Below, one piece after another: positions 29,629 through 38,297 of a DNA stretch of 64,000 nucleotides. Position 1 is the stretch's first letter. Each line of letters opens with the position of its first letter. Under the pieces are notes generated by a model, which had not been told where the DNA came from, made no database searches, and saw only the letters and a list, made by a program, of their open reading frames with translations. This DNA comes from Microbacterium sp. Root553. GTDB lineage: Bacteria > Actinomycetota > Actinomycetes > Actinomycetales > Microbacteriaceae. Position numbers and translations under genes: made by a program. Location of the stretch: positions 362,241 to 426,240 of the forward strand of contig NZ_LMFY01000001.1 of assembly GCF_001426995.1 (NCBI RefSeq), written 5' to 3'.

Positions 29629-30588
29629 TCACTCCTCCGGCCAGGAGTGGGCGCTCAGCGTTGACAACAGACACTCCGCGCCTTCTCGATCCACCTTCAA
29701 CACGATCTCTCGTTCGTCAGAGGGGGGCGCAGACTGGAGCACTGTTCGGCCGCGGTCTGCGCCGGTGAGCAGCGTTTCGACACCGCTGTTCACCGACTCG
29801 GTGACGCAGAGCGCACCCGAGAGGATCATCGCGGCCAGCGGGTCGTGCAACGCACACTGGCGAGTTCCGTACACGCCGGCATAGAAGTCCAGGTACGTCT
29901 CGAGCATCTGAGCGAGCGTCGCGGGGATGGCTCCCCGCATCGACGCCAGCTCAGTGACATGCTCTGCAGTCAGTGCGTGCCCCATCGTCACGTCGAGCGG
30001 TACGATCGTGACCGGCCAGCCGGCTGAGAACACCAGCGCAGCGGCTTCCGGGTCGTTCGAGATGTTCGCCTCCGCGACGGGGCTGACGTTGCCGGGGTGC
30101 TCGAAAGCACCCCCCATCACCACTACCCGGCTGATCGCGTCTACGACGTGCGGACGCGACTCGACGACGTCGGCGAGATTGGTCAGCGGCCCGAGGGCCA
30201 GCACGGACAGACCCGGGTGCTCGCCGACGAGGTGCTCCAAGAGCGCCACCGCGGATCCGCTTTCCAGATCTCCCGGTGGAAGACGACGGTCGATGTCGCC
30301 CATGCCGTCGCGACCGTGCACGTGGGGCGCACCTCCTTGGAACTGCCCGACGCGCGGATGCATGTGCCCGAGTGCGACGGGGATGTCCGGGCGACCCGCG
30401 TCCGCCAAGAGATGGAGCGTATTGACGGCAGCCCCCGCGGCTGACACGTTTCCTGAGACCGTGCCGATGCCGACGATCTCCACTCGTGGGTCGGCGATGA
30501 GATACGCGATCGCAAGAGCGTCGTCGATGCCCGTGTCACAGTCGATGAAGACGGGCCGAGCAAGTGGTTCAGTCGCCTCACACGGCAT
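29629..30588 (-). CDS. Inosine/uridine-preferring nucleoside hydrolase
   Basis: 319 residues. The Ca2+-binding signature is DCDTGIDDALA (DxDxxxDD type) near residue 14. Later motifs are ALGPLTNLA and VVMGGAF, and a C-terminal Asp lies in ALHDPLAA. The enzyme hydrolyses the N-glycosidic bond of ribonucleosides, releasing ribose. ATG 30588 overlaps the kinase gene by 11 bp; its ribosome site is weak, which suggests coupled translation. It is the last gene of the nucleoside operon. Confidence 0.9.
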   Translation of the reverse strand: MPCEATEPLARPVFIDCDTGIDDALAIAYLIADPRVEIVGIGTVSGNVSAAGAAVNTLHLLADAGRPDIPVALGHMHPRVGQFQGGAPHVHGRDGMGDIDRRLPPGDLESGSAVALLEHLVGEHPGLSVLALGPLTNLADVVESRPHVVDAISRVVVMGGAFEHPGNVSPVAEANISNDPEAAALVFSAGWPVTIVPLDVTMGHALTAEHVTELASMRGAIPATLAQMLETYLDFYAGVYGTRQCALHDPLAAMILSGALCVTESVNSGVETLLTGADRGRTVLQSAPPSDEREIVLKVDREGAECLLSTLSAHSWPEE

Positions 30589-31414
30589 AAGAATCCAGCG
30601 CCTGGAGTTCCGGCTGCGACCGGTCATCGGCGACGGCAGCAGCTCCGACTGCACAAGCGCGCTGCAGCGCGGAGGAGTATGAGTCACCGCGGGCGATGCC
30701 GATCACGAGCGCTGCGGCAAAGGCATCGCCCGCTCCCACAGAATTCCGTACCTCCACGGCGTGCCCCGCTGCGCGCGCGATCTCCGTTCCATGCTCGAAC
30801 AGCACAGCGCCTTCCGCGCCCAGGGTGACGGCGAGAAGCGGCGCATCATGCAGTTCCGGCAGCTGTGCGAACTCGGTCTCGTTGACGATGAAGAGATCCG
30901 TCCTCCGAAGAATGATCGGCGGGATCGCACGCACGGGTGACGCGTTCAGCGCGAACAATCCTGTCGCCTGCATCGCCGCCGCTACGACGACATCATCGCT
31001 GACCTCCAGCTGAGCGAGAACGGACTCCCCCGGAGGCACACGGAGCTCGCCGGCGTCGATACTCGCGTTGGCGCCGGGACACACCACGATGGAGTTCTCA
31101 CCTTTCGCGTCGACGACGATCAGCGCCGTGCCAGTAGCCGCGGTGACGCTCTGCACGGAGGTGATGTCGACCCCTGCCCGCTTGAGCTCAGATCGCATCT
31201 CTTGACCGTCGGGGTCGTCTCCCACGGCGCCCAGAAGGCGGACAGAAGCGCCGAGACGCGCGGCTGCGACCGCCTGATTGGCTCCCTTGCCGCCCGCTTC
31301 TCGGGTGAGACGACCGTCTCCGACCGTCTCACCCCGTTCGGGCGCCCTGTCCACCCGCGCGGTGAGATCGACATTGATCGCTCCGATGACGGCAAGCTTC
31401 ACTTGCCCGCTCAT
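30578..31414 (-). CDS. Ribokinase-like PfkB-family kinase
   Basis: 278 residues. The N-terminal GGKGANQAVAAARLG sugar-binding motif and the C-terminal GAGDAF with the catalytic Asp are intact. The usual DTTGAGD reads NSVGAGD, a modest deviation before the catalytic loop. It would phosphorylate ribose released by the two flanking nucleoside hydrolases. It overlaps both neighbours (ATGA upstream, 11 bp downstream), implying one translational unit. Confidence 0.88.
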   Translation of the reverse strand: MSGQVKLAVIGAINVDLTARVDRAPERGETVGDGRLTREAGGKGANQAVAAARLGASVRLLGAVGDDPDGQEMRSELKRAGVDITSVQSVTAATGTALIVVDAKGENSIVVCPGANASIDAGELRVPPGESVLAQLEVSDDVVVAAAMQATGLFALNASPVRAIPPIILRRTDLFIVNETEFAQLPELHDAPLLAVTLGAEGAVLFEHGTEIARAAGHAVEVRNSVGAGDAFAAALVIGIARGDSYSSALQRACAVGAAAVADDRSQPELQALDSYAV

Positions 31415-32316
31415 ACGCGGTCTCCCGTTTGCGACCGACTCGACGCTGCGGCGATGCCCGACACGACCGCATCGGCGACTGCAGCCGCATCGAGTGCGGT
31501 CACGATTCGGGTATGGCCCTCCCCAGCGTGGAACCTGCTGATGCCTTCATCGCCATCGCCTCGGAGGATCTCCACCCGACCCTCCGGCGAGAACTCGAAG
31601 AGTTCCGGGTGCGTCATGGTCAGCACTGTCACGGGATCATGAGGGACGTTCCATTCCGTGCCCCAGAACTCCCACCACTGGGTGATCTCGGCCTCGATGG
31701 TCCGCCCCAGCGGCCCGGACGCACTCATCCGGGCGAGCGCATCTCGGCCTATCTCGATGAGGCGAGTGACCTCCAGTCCCGCGATCGTCATGGGGATGCC
31801 GGAGTCGAAGACGATCGATGCCGCTGCGGCATCGCTGCGGAAGTTGTGCTCCGGCTCATCATCGGAGAAGGAACCGCCCATCACCCACAGATGTCGCACG
31901 GACGAGACGAACCGCGAGTCCCTCTCGATCGCCGCAGCAATATTGGTCAACGGACCGATGGCCATGACATCAACGGTTTTCGGGACAGCGCAGACCGCGT
32001 CGATGAGCTGGCCGACCGCGTCGGTCCCGTCGAGCCGGTGGCGATCGAGGTCGTTGTAGAGCTTCGCCTCGTGTCCCGCCCACCAGACCTCGCGACCCGA
32101 GAGCGTTGCGGTCTCGCCCGCATGCACCGGCAGATCGACGCCCGCGATCTCGGCGATGCGCTTGGTCATCCGACCGCGCAGCGTCGTGTCGCCGTAGACC
32201 GTGGTGACGCCGATCAGGTCGATACTCGGTGAGCCGAGGATCAGCGCCAGGGCCATCAGGTCATCGACATCCGTTCCGATGTCGGTGTCGAGGATGACGC
32301 GGTGGGCTGCAGACAT
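31411..32316 (-). CDS. Nucleoside hydrolase, second paralogue
   Basis: About 301 residues. DTDIGTDVDDLMAL is the Ca2+-binding signature; AIGPLTNIA, VMGGSF and HDPVTV follow the family pattern. It is clearly divergent from the other hydrolase in the operon, suggesting complementary nucleoside specificity. I used ATG 32316, which has GAAAGG upstream; an in-frame ATG at 32334 adds six residues but has no ribosome site. Confidence 0.88.
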   Translation of the reverse strand: MSAAHRVILDTDIGTDVDDLMALALILGSPSIDLIGVTTVYGDTTLRGRMTKRIAEIAGVDLPVHAGETATLSGREVWWAGHEAKLYNDLDRHRLDGTDAVGQLIDAVCAVPKTVDVMAIGPLTNIAAAIERDSRFVSSVRHLWVMGGSFSDDEPEHNFRSDAAAASIVFDSGIPMTIAGLEVTRLIEIGRDALARMSASGPLGRTIEAEITQWWEFWGTEWNVPHDPVTVLTMTHPELFEFSPEGRVEILRGDGDEGISRFHAGEGHTRIVTALDAAAVADAVVSGIAAASSRSQTGDRV

Positions 32317-32344
32317 CTGGTGTGTGCCTTTCATGGATCGGGGG

Positions 32345-33208
32345 CTACTTCAGCCCGGTCGTGCTGACCGACTGGATGAAGTACCGCTGGAAACCGAGGA
32401 TGATCGCCAGCGGGATGAGGACGAGGACCATCGATGCGGCGAACAGAACGCCGTAGTCGACTTGGAATTGTCCTTGCATGTTCGAGAGGGCGACCGGGCC
32501 GAGGATGTGGCCCTCGTCGGTGCCCATCAGGAGCGGCCACACGTAGGCCTGCCACTGGAACAGGAAGAGCATCAGGCCCGCGCCGATGAGTGCGGGGCGC
32601 GACAGCGGCAGATAGATGCGGGTGAAGATGCCCCACCAGCCGAGGCCGTCCAGACGTCCCGCCTCGACGAGCTCCTCCGGTATCGCGAGGAAGAACGTCC
32701 GCAAGAGGAAGATCGCCATCCCGTTGCCGATACCCGGGAGGATGAGGCCGAGGAAGGTGTTCTGCAGCTGCCAGTCCCGGAACATCGCGGCGAGGGGTAT
32801 CGCGATCGCGTCGAAGGGGATGAGGAAGGAAAGGATGACGACCGAGAAGAGCGCCGCCTGTCCCCGGAACCGGAACGCCGAGAGGCCGAAGGCCGCGGTG
32901 GCGCACACGATGAGACCGACGATGACGGTCACGACACTCACGAACAGCGAGTTGAGGATCGCCCGGCCGAGATCGCTGTCGAGCAGCGCGGCGTAGTTGT
33001 CCAGCGTGGGGGTGGTGGTGAAGAACGTCTGCCACTGCAGCGGATTCAGATAACTGAAGGTCTCCGAGCCGGGGCGGAGAGAATTGACGAACGTCCACCA
33101 CAGCGGGATGAGGAACGCGATGCCGACGGTAACTGCGAGGAGGGTCGACCAGATGAGCAGGATCGTCTGGCGCGAGAAGCTCCGTCGCGTCGAGGTCATC
33201 GTGGTCAT
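32345..33208 (-). CDS. CUT1 ABC permease (MalG-like), nucleoside locus
   Basis: 287 residues, six membrane segments, EAA loop LVEAGRLDGLGWWGIF. ATG 33208 overlaps the stop of the partner permease (ATGA). Its operon contains nucleoside hydrolases and a ribokinase, so the substrate may be nucleosides rather than sugars. CUT1-type importers are not the usual nucleoside route; BmpA-type importers are. Confidence 0.9.
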   Translation of the reverse strand: MTTMTSTRRSFSRQTILLIWSTLLAVTVGIAFLIPLWWTFVNSLRPGSETFSYLNPLQWQTFFTTTPTLDNYAALLDSDLGRAILNSLFVSVVTVIVGLIVCATAAFGLSAFRFRGQAALFSVVILSFLIPFDAIAIPLAAMFRDWQLQNTFLGLILPGIGNGMAIFLLRTFFLAIPEELVEAGRLDGLGWWGIFTRIYLPLSRPALIGAGLMLFLFQWQAYVWPLLMGTDEGHILGPVALSNMQGQFQVDYGVLFAASMVLVLIPLAIILGFQRYFIQSVSTTGLK

Positions 33209-34140
33209 GACTGGTCCTCCGTCTTGAGCAGGCGGAACTGCGCGGCGACGATCACGACGGTGATGAGCACGAGGATGACGACCTCGGCCTGCGCTTTGTT
33301 GATGTCACCGAAGGTGTACGCCCGCGTGTAGAGATCGTGCATCAGAAGGTTGGTGGAGCCGTTCGGTCCGCCCTTGGTGAGGATCTGCACCGGAGCGAAG
33401 ACGAGGAAGTTCGACACGGTGTCGGCCACGAGCACGAAGGCGAGCGGTCTGCGCAGCAGCGGGAGCGTGATCGACCAGGTCTGCCGCCACCAGGAGGCTC
33501 CGTCGAGGGATGCCGCCTCGTAGTACGAGGCAGGGATGTCGTTGAGGCCTGCGATGAGGAACATCATCCAGTACCCGACGCCGATCCACGACAGCAGGAT
33601 CATGATCGACAGCAGGGCTTGGTATGGCGAGGTGAGGAATGGCTGCGGGGGTATGCCGATGACCGCGAGGAACCCGTTGGCGAGTCCATCCGGGCGGTAG
33701 ATGACACTCCAGACGACGGCGGAGACCGCGGGCGGCACGGCGATGGGGAGGATCACCATCGAGCGCCAGAACTTCGAGCCGGCCGCTCGGCGGGTGAAGA
33801 GGATGGCGAGGAGGAACGCCGCCGCGATCTGAAGAGGGTTGATGATGACCGCGAAGAGAAGGGTCACGGCCAGGGAGTTCTGGAAGTCGGCGTTGGCGAA
33901 GAGTTCGAGGTAGTTCCCGAGCCCGACGAAGGAGGTTCCCCCCAGCAGTGTCGTCCGAGACAAGCTGTCGACGAGCGCGACGCCGGCCGGCGCCAGTCTC
34001 AGCAGCAACAATGCGACCAGTGCGGGCAGGAGGAAGAGCAGGGCCACCCCGGCCACGCTCCTTCTCCGACGTCGCCCGCCCGCCCCGTGGGTGCGGGAAC
34101 TGTCGTCGACAGTTTCCGCACCCCTTGTCATGATGCTCAT
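33205..34140 (-). CDS. CUT1 ABC permease (MalF-like), nucleoside locus
   Basis: 311 residues with a basic N-terminus, six membrane segments and EAA loop YEAASLDGASWWRQT. The ATG at 34140 overlaps the binding-protein stop (ATGA). A longer in-frame reading lies within the binding-protein gene and is not protein-like. Confidence 0.9.
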   Translation of the reverse strand: MSIMTRGAETVDDSSRTHGAGGRRRRRSVAGVALLFLLPALVALLLLRLAPAGVALVDSLSRTTLLGGTSFVGLGNYLELFANADFQNSLAVTLLFAVIINPLQIAAAFLLAILFTRRAAGSKFWRSMVILPIAVPPAVSAVVWSVIYRPDGLANGFLAVIGIPPQPFLTSPYQALLSIMILLSWIGVGYWMMFLIAGLNDIPASYYEAASLDGASWWRQTWSITLPLLRRPLAFVLVADTVSNFLVFAPVQILTKGGPNGSTNLLMHDLYTRAYTFGDINKAQAEVVILVLITVVIVAAQFRLLKTEDQS

Positions 34141-35429
34141 TGCAGCTGGCTCCAGGCATCCTCGATCTGCGTCTGCGCCTGCTCGAGACGCTCCGCTGCA
34201 TCGGCACCGTTGCGGATGTCCGCGAAGGCCTTGTTGATGAGCGACTCGAACTGGACGTACCCCACCGATACCGGGCGAGCGACGGCGGTGTTGTCGATCT
34301 CGAAGGAGATGAGGTCCCCGACACCGACGCCGTGATCTCCTGCCAGGCCCTCGAGCGTGGGCAGATACTCCGCGGCCGCCTCGGAGTTCGCGGGGATGAT
34401 CGTCGTCGCCGCTGTGGTGGCGAGACTTCCGGTCGGGTCGAGAGCGGCGAACTCGAGGAACTCCTGCGCAGCAGTCTTGTTCTTCGATGCGGTGTTGATG
34501 CCCCACGACCATGAGCCTGTGGGAGTCACCTCTGCTCCGCCTTCGAAATACGGGTGCGGGGCGATGCCCCAGTCGAACGTCGCGTTGGCGGCGAATCCGC
34601 CGACGTCCCATGGACCGCCCACGAAGAACGCGACCTTCTGGTCGGTGAAGACGGCACTCGTCTGGAATCCGCCGACGCCGCGAGGCGACAAACCCGATTC
34701 GAACGACTCCGCGTACCAGGACAGCGCCTTCTCCCAGCCGTCGTCGGTGACGTCGAGGTCGAGCATCTCCGGTCCTGAGATGCCAGAGCCACCCCCGGCG
34801 GATTCGATGAGGGGCTGCAGCTGGTAGTACGCCTCGACCTGTTCCAGCAGAAGGCCGGACTCGGCCCCGGCCTCCTGGGCTGCGCGTGCGGCGTCGACCG
34901 TCTGCTCCCAGGTCCACCTCTCCGCCGGATCGGCGGAGGGCCCTTCGATACCCGCTGCGGCCAGAAGATCCTTGTTGTAGAACATCATCTGCGTCGAGTT
35001 CCAGATCGACAGCGCGTACATCTTGTCGTCGTAGATGTTGATGTTGTACTGCGCCTCAGACGTCGCCTCCTTCGCGTCGTCTTTCAGGGCGCTCAGGTCC
35101 TCCAGGAAGCCCTGCGCCGCCATCTGCGCAAGGTTCGGCTGGTCCACGGCGAACACGTCGATGGTGTCATCCTTGGCCGAAAGCCGCTGCTGGAGTGTGC
35201 TCGCGTACTGGTCGAAGGGCACCTGCGCATACTCGACCGTGATATCCGGGTGGCTCTCTTCGAACGCGGCGATCACCGGGGCGAACGTCTTGGGGTCTTC
35301 GGGTCCCAGGAACCTGACGACACCCGACGCGTCTTCGGAGTCCTGCGAGCCGGCGTTTGAGCCCGAGCAGCTCGACAGCGCAAGGGCGGCAACGCCCAGC
35401 CCGGCGATCAGGGCGATGTGTCGCTTCAT
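34137..35429 (-). CDS. ABC substrate-binding lipoprotein, nucleoside locus
   Basis: 430 residues. The signal peptide ends in lipobox LSSC, followed by a Ser/Gly linker. The extracellular solute-binding family 1 fold includes MMFYNKDLLAAAG and a late SWGINTAS region. I chose ATG 35429 with AAGGAG eight bases upstream over the longer frame that reaches into the promoter. As first gene it defines transport specificity; neighbours suggest nucleosides or a ribosyl compound. It is divergent from a LacI gene across three operator-like boxes. Confidence 0.9.
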   Translation of the reverse strand: MKRHIALIAGLGVAALALSSCSGSNAGSQDSEDASGVVRFLGPEDPKTFAPVIAAFEESHPDITVEYAQVPFDQYASTLQQRLSAKDDTIDVFAVDQPNLAQMAAQGFLEDLSALKDDAKEATSEAQYNINIYDDKMYALSIWNSTQMMFYNKDLLAAAGIEGPSADPAERWTWEQTVDAARAAQEAGAESGLLLEQVEAYYQLQPLIESAGGGSGISGPEMLDLDVTDDGWEKALSWYAESFESGLSPRGVGGFQTSAVFTDQKVAFFVGGPWDVGGFAANATFDWGIAPHPYFEGGAEVTPTGSWSWGINTASKNKTAAQEFLEFAALDPTGSLATTAATTIIPANSEAAAEYLPTLEGLAGDHGVGVGDLISFEIDNTAVARPVSVGYVQFESLINKAFADIRNGADAAERLEQAQTQIEDAWSQLQ

Positions 35430-35458
35430 CTGCTTTTCTCCTTCGAACATGCATGAAT

Positions 35459-35571
35459 CTATGCGGTTAGACGATGCGGTTAGATGGACTATAGCGGCTG
35501 ATTGCATCCGAATCAAGAGAGGTCAGCATGCGCGCGATGCTACGCTGACCTCTCGATATCTAACCGCTTAG
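35459..35571. promoter_or_regulatory. Three LacI-type operator boxes
   Basis: Boxes CTATGCGGTTAG (35459-35470), CGATGCGGTTAG (35472-35483) and, in the opposite orientation, CTAACCGCTTAG (35560-35571) share the core GCGGTTAG and near-dyad symmetry around a central CG. Two lie beside the binding-protein gene and one just before the LacI start. The arrangement would allow looping between divergent promoters by this LacI (inference). Confidence 0.75.
35517..35554. repeat. Inverted repeat with 11-bp perfect arms
   Basis: GAGAGGTCAGC (35517-35527) and its exact reverse complement (35544-35554) flank a 16-base loop that has its own short AGCAT/ATGCT pairing. It lies between the LacI boxes in the divergent promoter region and could be a second regulator's site or a 5' leader hairpin. 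Confidence 0.8.
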
Positions 35572-35585
35572 TGGAGGGGGAACAC

Positions 35586-36614
35586 GTGGTCACTGCGAAG
35601 GACGTCGCGGATCGGGCGGGCACCTCGACGGCGGTCGTCAGCTATGTGTTCAACAACGGCCCCCGCAACGTGGCGCCGACCACCCGCGAGAAGGTGCTGC
35701 TCGCCGCCACCGAACTCAACTATCACCCCAATGCGCTTGCTCGCGCGCTGAGTTTCGGTCGAACCCTTTCGGTCGGGCTGATCGTGCCCGACATCGCCAA
35801 CAGGTTCTTCGGCGAGCTCGCCCGCGCGCTCGAGGAGGCAGCGGCCACCCATGGCAACCTTCTCCTGATCGGCGACTCCGGGCTCAACCTCGAACGGGAG
35901 CAGTCACACGTGGCGGCCTTCGTCGAGCGGCGGGTCGACTCGGTGGTCATGGTGTCCCTTTCCGATACACCAGATCTCCGCCCGTTCACCGAAGCAGGTA
36001 TCCCGATCGCTGTCCTGCATCCCGTCGATCCCGGACAACAGACATCGTCGATATCGATCGACTACCGCGCTGCAGCGCAGGCGGCGACCGCACACCTTCT
36101 CGAGCACGGGTACCGCTCCATCGCGCTCCTCAACGGTCCACACGAATCGGCAGGCTCCCGTCAGCACCGCGAGGGCTTCTTCCGGGCGGTCCAGGCGCAT
36201 GAGCAGCCCGTGGAGACGGTCGAGCTCCAGACCGAGATATCACGGGCCCACGCCGCTCAGGTCGCGCTCGACATCCTCGCTCGCCCTTCTCGACCCCGCG
36301 CCTTCTACTGCTCGACCGACGAGCAGGCGCACGGCGTCATGTTCGCCTGCCACCGCCTCGGCCTGGCCATCCCCGACGACATCGCCGTGACCGGATTCGA
36401 CGGCACCGAGCACTCCGCCTACACCTTTCCCCCGCTGACAACCGTGCGCCAGCCGGTGGCCGACATGGCAGAGCGCGTGCTCACACTGCTGGCGAAGCGA
36501 ACGGAGACCCCGGTGCATGAAACTGCATCGTTCGAACTCGTGGTCCGCGAGTCCTGCGGAAAGCACGACGAGAAGCTGGTCCAGGTCACGATCGCTCAGC
36601 GGCCCGACAGTTGA
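35586..36614 (+). CDS. LacI-family regulator of the nucleoside locus
   Basis: 342 residues. The HTH is VTAKDVADRAGTSTAVVSYV with hinge LNYHPNALARAL, followed by the effector domain. I chose GTG 35586, which follows GGAGGGGG; a longer reading would enter the operator region. It is divergent from the transport/hydrolase operon, with one operator box 15 bp before its start. The likely effector is a nucleoside, ribose or ribose phosphate (inference). Confidence 0.92.
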   Translation: MVTAKDVADRAGTSTAVVSYVFNNGPRNVAPTTREKVLLAATELNYHPNALARALSFGRTLSVGLIVPDIANRFFGELARALEEAAATHGNLLLIGDSGLNLEREQSHVAAFVERRVDSVVMVSLSDTPDLRPFTEAGIPIAVLHPVDPGQQTSSISIDYRAAAQAATAHLLEHGYRSIALLNGPHESAGSRQHREGFFRAVQAHEQPVETVELQTEISRAHAAQVALDILARPSRPRAFYCSTDEQAHGVMFACHRLGLAIPDDIAVTGFDGTEHSAYTFPPLTTVRQPVADMAERVLTLLAKRTETPVHETASFELVVRESCGKHDEKLVQVTIAQRPDS

Positions 36615-36641
36615 TAGATCAAGGCGCCTCCCGCACTGTGG

Positions 36642-37502
36642 TCACTCGTTCCCGAGCCAGCTCTTGATCGTTGCAGCGACGCGGTCAAGATCAGATTCGA
36701 GCAGGAAGTGTCCGCCGTCAATGAGCTCGACGCGAGCGTTGGGGGCGTCGCGGGTGAACGCCCTGGCGCCGGCGGCGTCGAAGATCTCGTCGTTGCGCCC
36801 CCAGATCGCAAGAACAGGCACGTGGGAGGTGCGGAGCCAGGCCTGCACCGCGGGGTAGAGGTCTCGGTTGGTGGCGTAGTCGCGGAAGAGTGCCAGCTGC
36901 ACGTCGTCTTGTCCGGGTCGGGCGAGGAGCGCGAGGTCGTGCTCCCATGCGTCCGGGTCGACGGTGGTCGGGTCCGGGACGCCGTGGGTGTACTGCCATT
37001 CGACCGCTTCCCGCCCGAGGGCGGGACGGAGCGCGTCACGCGTCTCGGCGGTCCGTTCGGCTGCGTCGGCCCAGATCGGGTTCCAGAAGCTCGGCACGAA
37101 GCCCTCTTCGTACGCGTTGCCATTCTGAGAAATGACCCCGACGACGGCAGCAGGGTCGGCAAGGGCCAGGCGCCAGCCGATAGGGGCGCCGTAATCCTGG
37201 ACATAGATCGTGTACTGCGTCACCCCGAGGGTGGAGAGGAACCGGGCGGTTACTCGTGCGAGTGCCTCGAAGGTGTACTCGAACTCGCCCACCGAGGGCG
37301 CAGAGGAGCGTCCGAACCCGATGTGGTCCGGAGCGATGACGCGGTAGTGGTCGGCCAGTGCCGGGATGAGGTGCCGGAACATGTGGGAGCTGGTCGGGTA
37401 TCCGTGCAGGAGCAGGAGCACGGGGGCGTCGGCAGGGCCGGCTTCGCGGTAGAAGACGTCGAGCCCGTCGATGGAGACGGTGTGGTGGTGGACAGTGACC
37501 AT
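36642..37502 (-). CDS. Haloalkane-dehalogenase/epoxide-hydrolase-like alpha/beta hydrolase
   Basis: 286 residues. HGYPTSSHMFR carries the oxyanion region (HGxP), VQDYGAPIG the nucleophile Asp, WGRNDE the acid region, and DGGHFLLESD the catalytic His. The QDYG elbow matches actinobacterial hydrolases often named epoxide hydrolase or fluoroacetate-dehalogenase-like; substrate is uncertain. The ATG has AAGGGG upstream. A half-site of the GTTAGC operator falls within this leader, so the divergent CGNR protein probably controls it. Confidence 0.85.
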   Translation of the reverse strand: MVTVHHHTVSIDGLDVFYREAGPADAPVLLLLHGYPTSSHMFRHLIPALADHYRVIAPDHIGFGRSSAPSVGEFEYTFEALARVTARFLSTLGVTQYTIYVQDYGAPIGWRLALADPAAVVGVISQNGNAYEEGFVPSFWNPIWADAAERTAETRDALRPALGREAVEWQYTHGVPDPTTVDPDAWEHDLALLARPGQDDVQLALFRDYATNRDLYPAVQAWLRTSHVPVLAIWGRNDEIFDAAGARAFTRDAPNARVELIDGGHFLLESDLDRVAATIKSWLGNE

Positions 37503-37503
37503 T

Positions 37504-37546
37504 GCTAACCCCTTTAGATTGTTTTACTGGTTAGCAAGACGCTAAC
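37504..37546. promoter_or_regulatory. GTTAGC-N5-GCTAAC operator and extra half-site
   Basis: Perfect dyad GTTAGC-AAGAC-GCTAAC at 37530-37546, plus a further GCTAACC at 37504-37510 that pairs with GGTTAGC at 37529-37535. It occupies the gap between the divergent hydrolase and CGNR genes. The likely binder is the CGNR protein (inference). Confidence 0.7.
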
Positions 37547-37588
37547 ATAGATTCATGACGCCAGGCGTCGCGAGAGAATGGAGAAGAG

Positions 37589-38086
37589 ATGCTTCGAGAC
37601 GAGGAGCTGCTGCTGGCCTTGCTCAATAGCGCGCCTGTCATCGAGGGCGTGCCAACAGACGGTCTCGAAGGAGCAGCCGGGCGAGAGCTCGCGCGCAGTT
37701 GGGGCGGAAAAGGGTCCGCGGATGAGCTAGCGCTCCTGACACGAGTGCGACGGGCGTTACAGACCATCGTCCGCGAAGATGATGGAACAGCTGTTGGCGA
37801 GCTCGCGGGCGTCCTCGACGATGCCGTGCGGACGCCGCGCATAACCCCGAGTGGCGTGGTCTGGGAACTTCACGTTCCCGAAGACGACCGCCTTGTGGCG
37901 GGGGTCGTGCTGGCCTGGTCGAACGTCATCACAGAGTTCCCCGGTCGCCTCCGTGCATGCGCGAATGACGAATGCACGCAGTTTCTCGTCGATCACAGCC
38001 GCCCGGGCACCGCAAAGTGGTGCTCCATGGCGGTCTGCGGCAACAGGATGAAGGCGCGCACGCACGCGCGCCGTGCCAAGAGCTGA
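37589..38086 (+). CDS. CGNR zinc-finger protein, probable transcriptional regulator
   Basis: 165 residues. The C-terminus has the CGNR treble-clef zinc finger: CANDECTQFLVDHS, then KWCSMAVCGNRMKARTH, with Cys-x4-Cys and Cys-x4-CGNR ligands. The N-terminal half fits the ABATE-type stress/ligand domain that usually precedes it. GGAGAAGAG precedes the ATG. It is divergent from an alpha/beta hydrolase with a strong palindrome between them, implying that it regulates that gene. DNA binding is proposed for the family but poorly characterised. Confidence 0.88.
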   Translation: MLRDEELLLALLNSAPVIEGVPTDGLEGAAGRELARSWGGKGSADELALLTRVRRALQTIVREDDGTAVGELAGVLDDAVRTPRITPSGVVWELHVPEDDRLVAGVVLAWSNVITEFPGRLRACANDECTQFLVDHSRPGTAKWCSMAVCGNRMKARTHARRAKS

Positions 38087-38174
38087 ACAAAGGTCCCCGC
38101 GAAGCCATTCGCCTCCCCGCGCTCGAGCATGCAGCGAGCTCGCGTCCGCCTTCGATCGAACGCGGAGGACGGGA

Positions 38175-38297
38175 TCAGGCCACCCAGGCGTCGAAGTGTC
38201 GCTCGCCCAGTCGGCGATGCTCCTTCAGCGCCAAGGTCCCCTCTCGGACTTCGACGACGCGCCCTTCGAGCTCACGACCGCAGAGATCGACAACCAC
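38175..38297 (-). pseudogene. Possible C-terminal gene remnant, unidentified
   Basis: A 40-residue open stretch reads like a natural protein end (it contains LKEHRRLGERHFDAWVA before a TGA) but has no N-terminal part. An in-frame stop lies just upstream and it overlaps the 3' end of the TetR gene. No family recognised. It could be a scar of an older gene lost when the TetR/DUF1348 pair arrived. Confidence 0.3.

Noticed and set aside
32201..33331. Glu/Asp-rich plus-strand frame over the CUT1 permease
   Set aside because: Complement of hydrophobic permease codons; a known artefact, not a gene.
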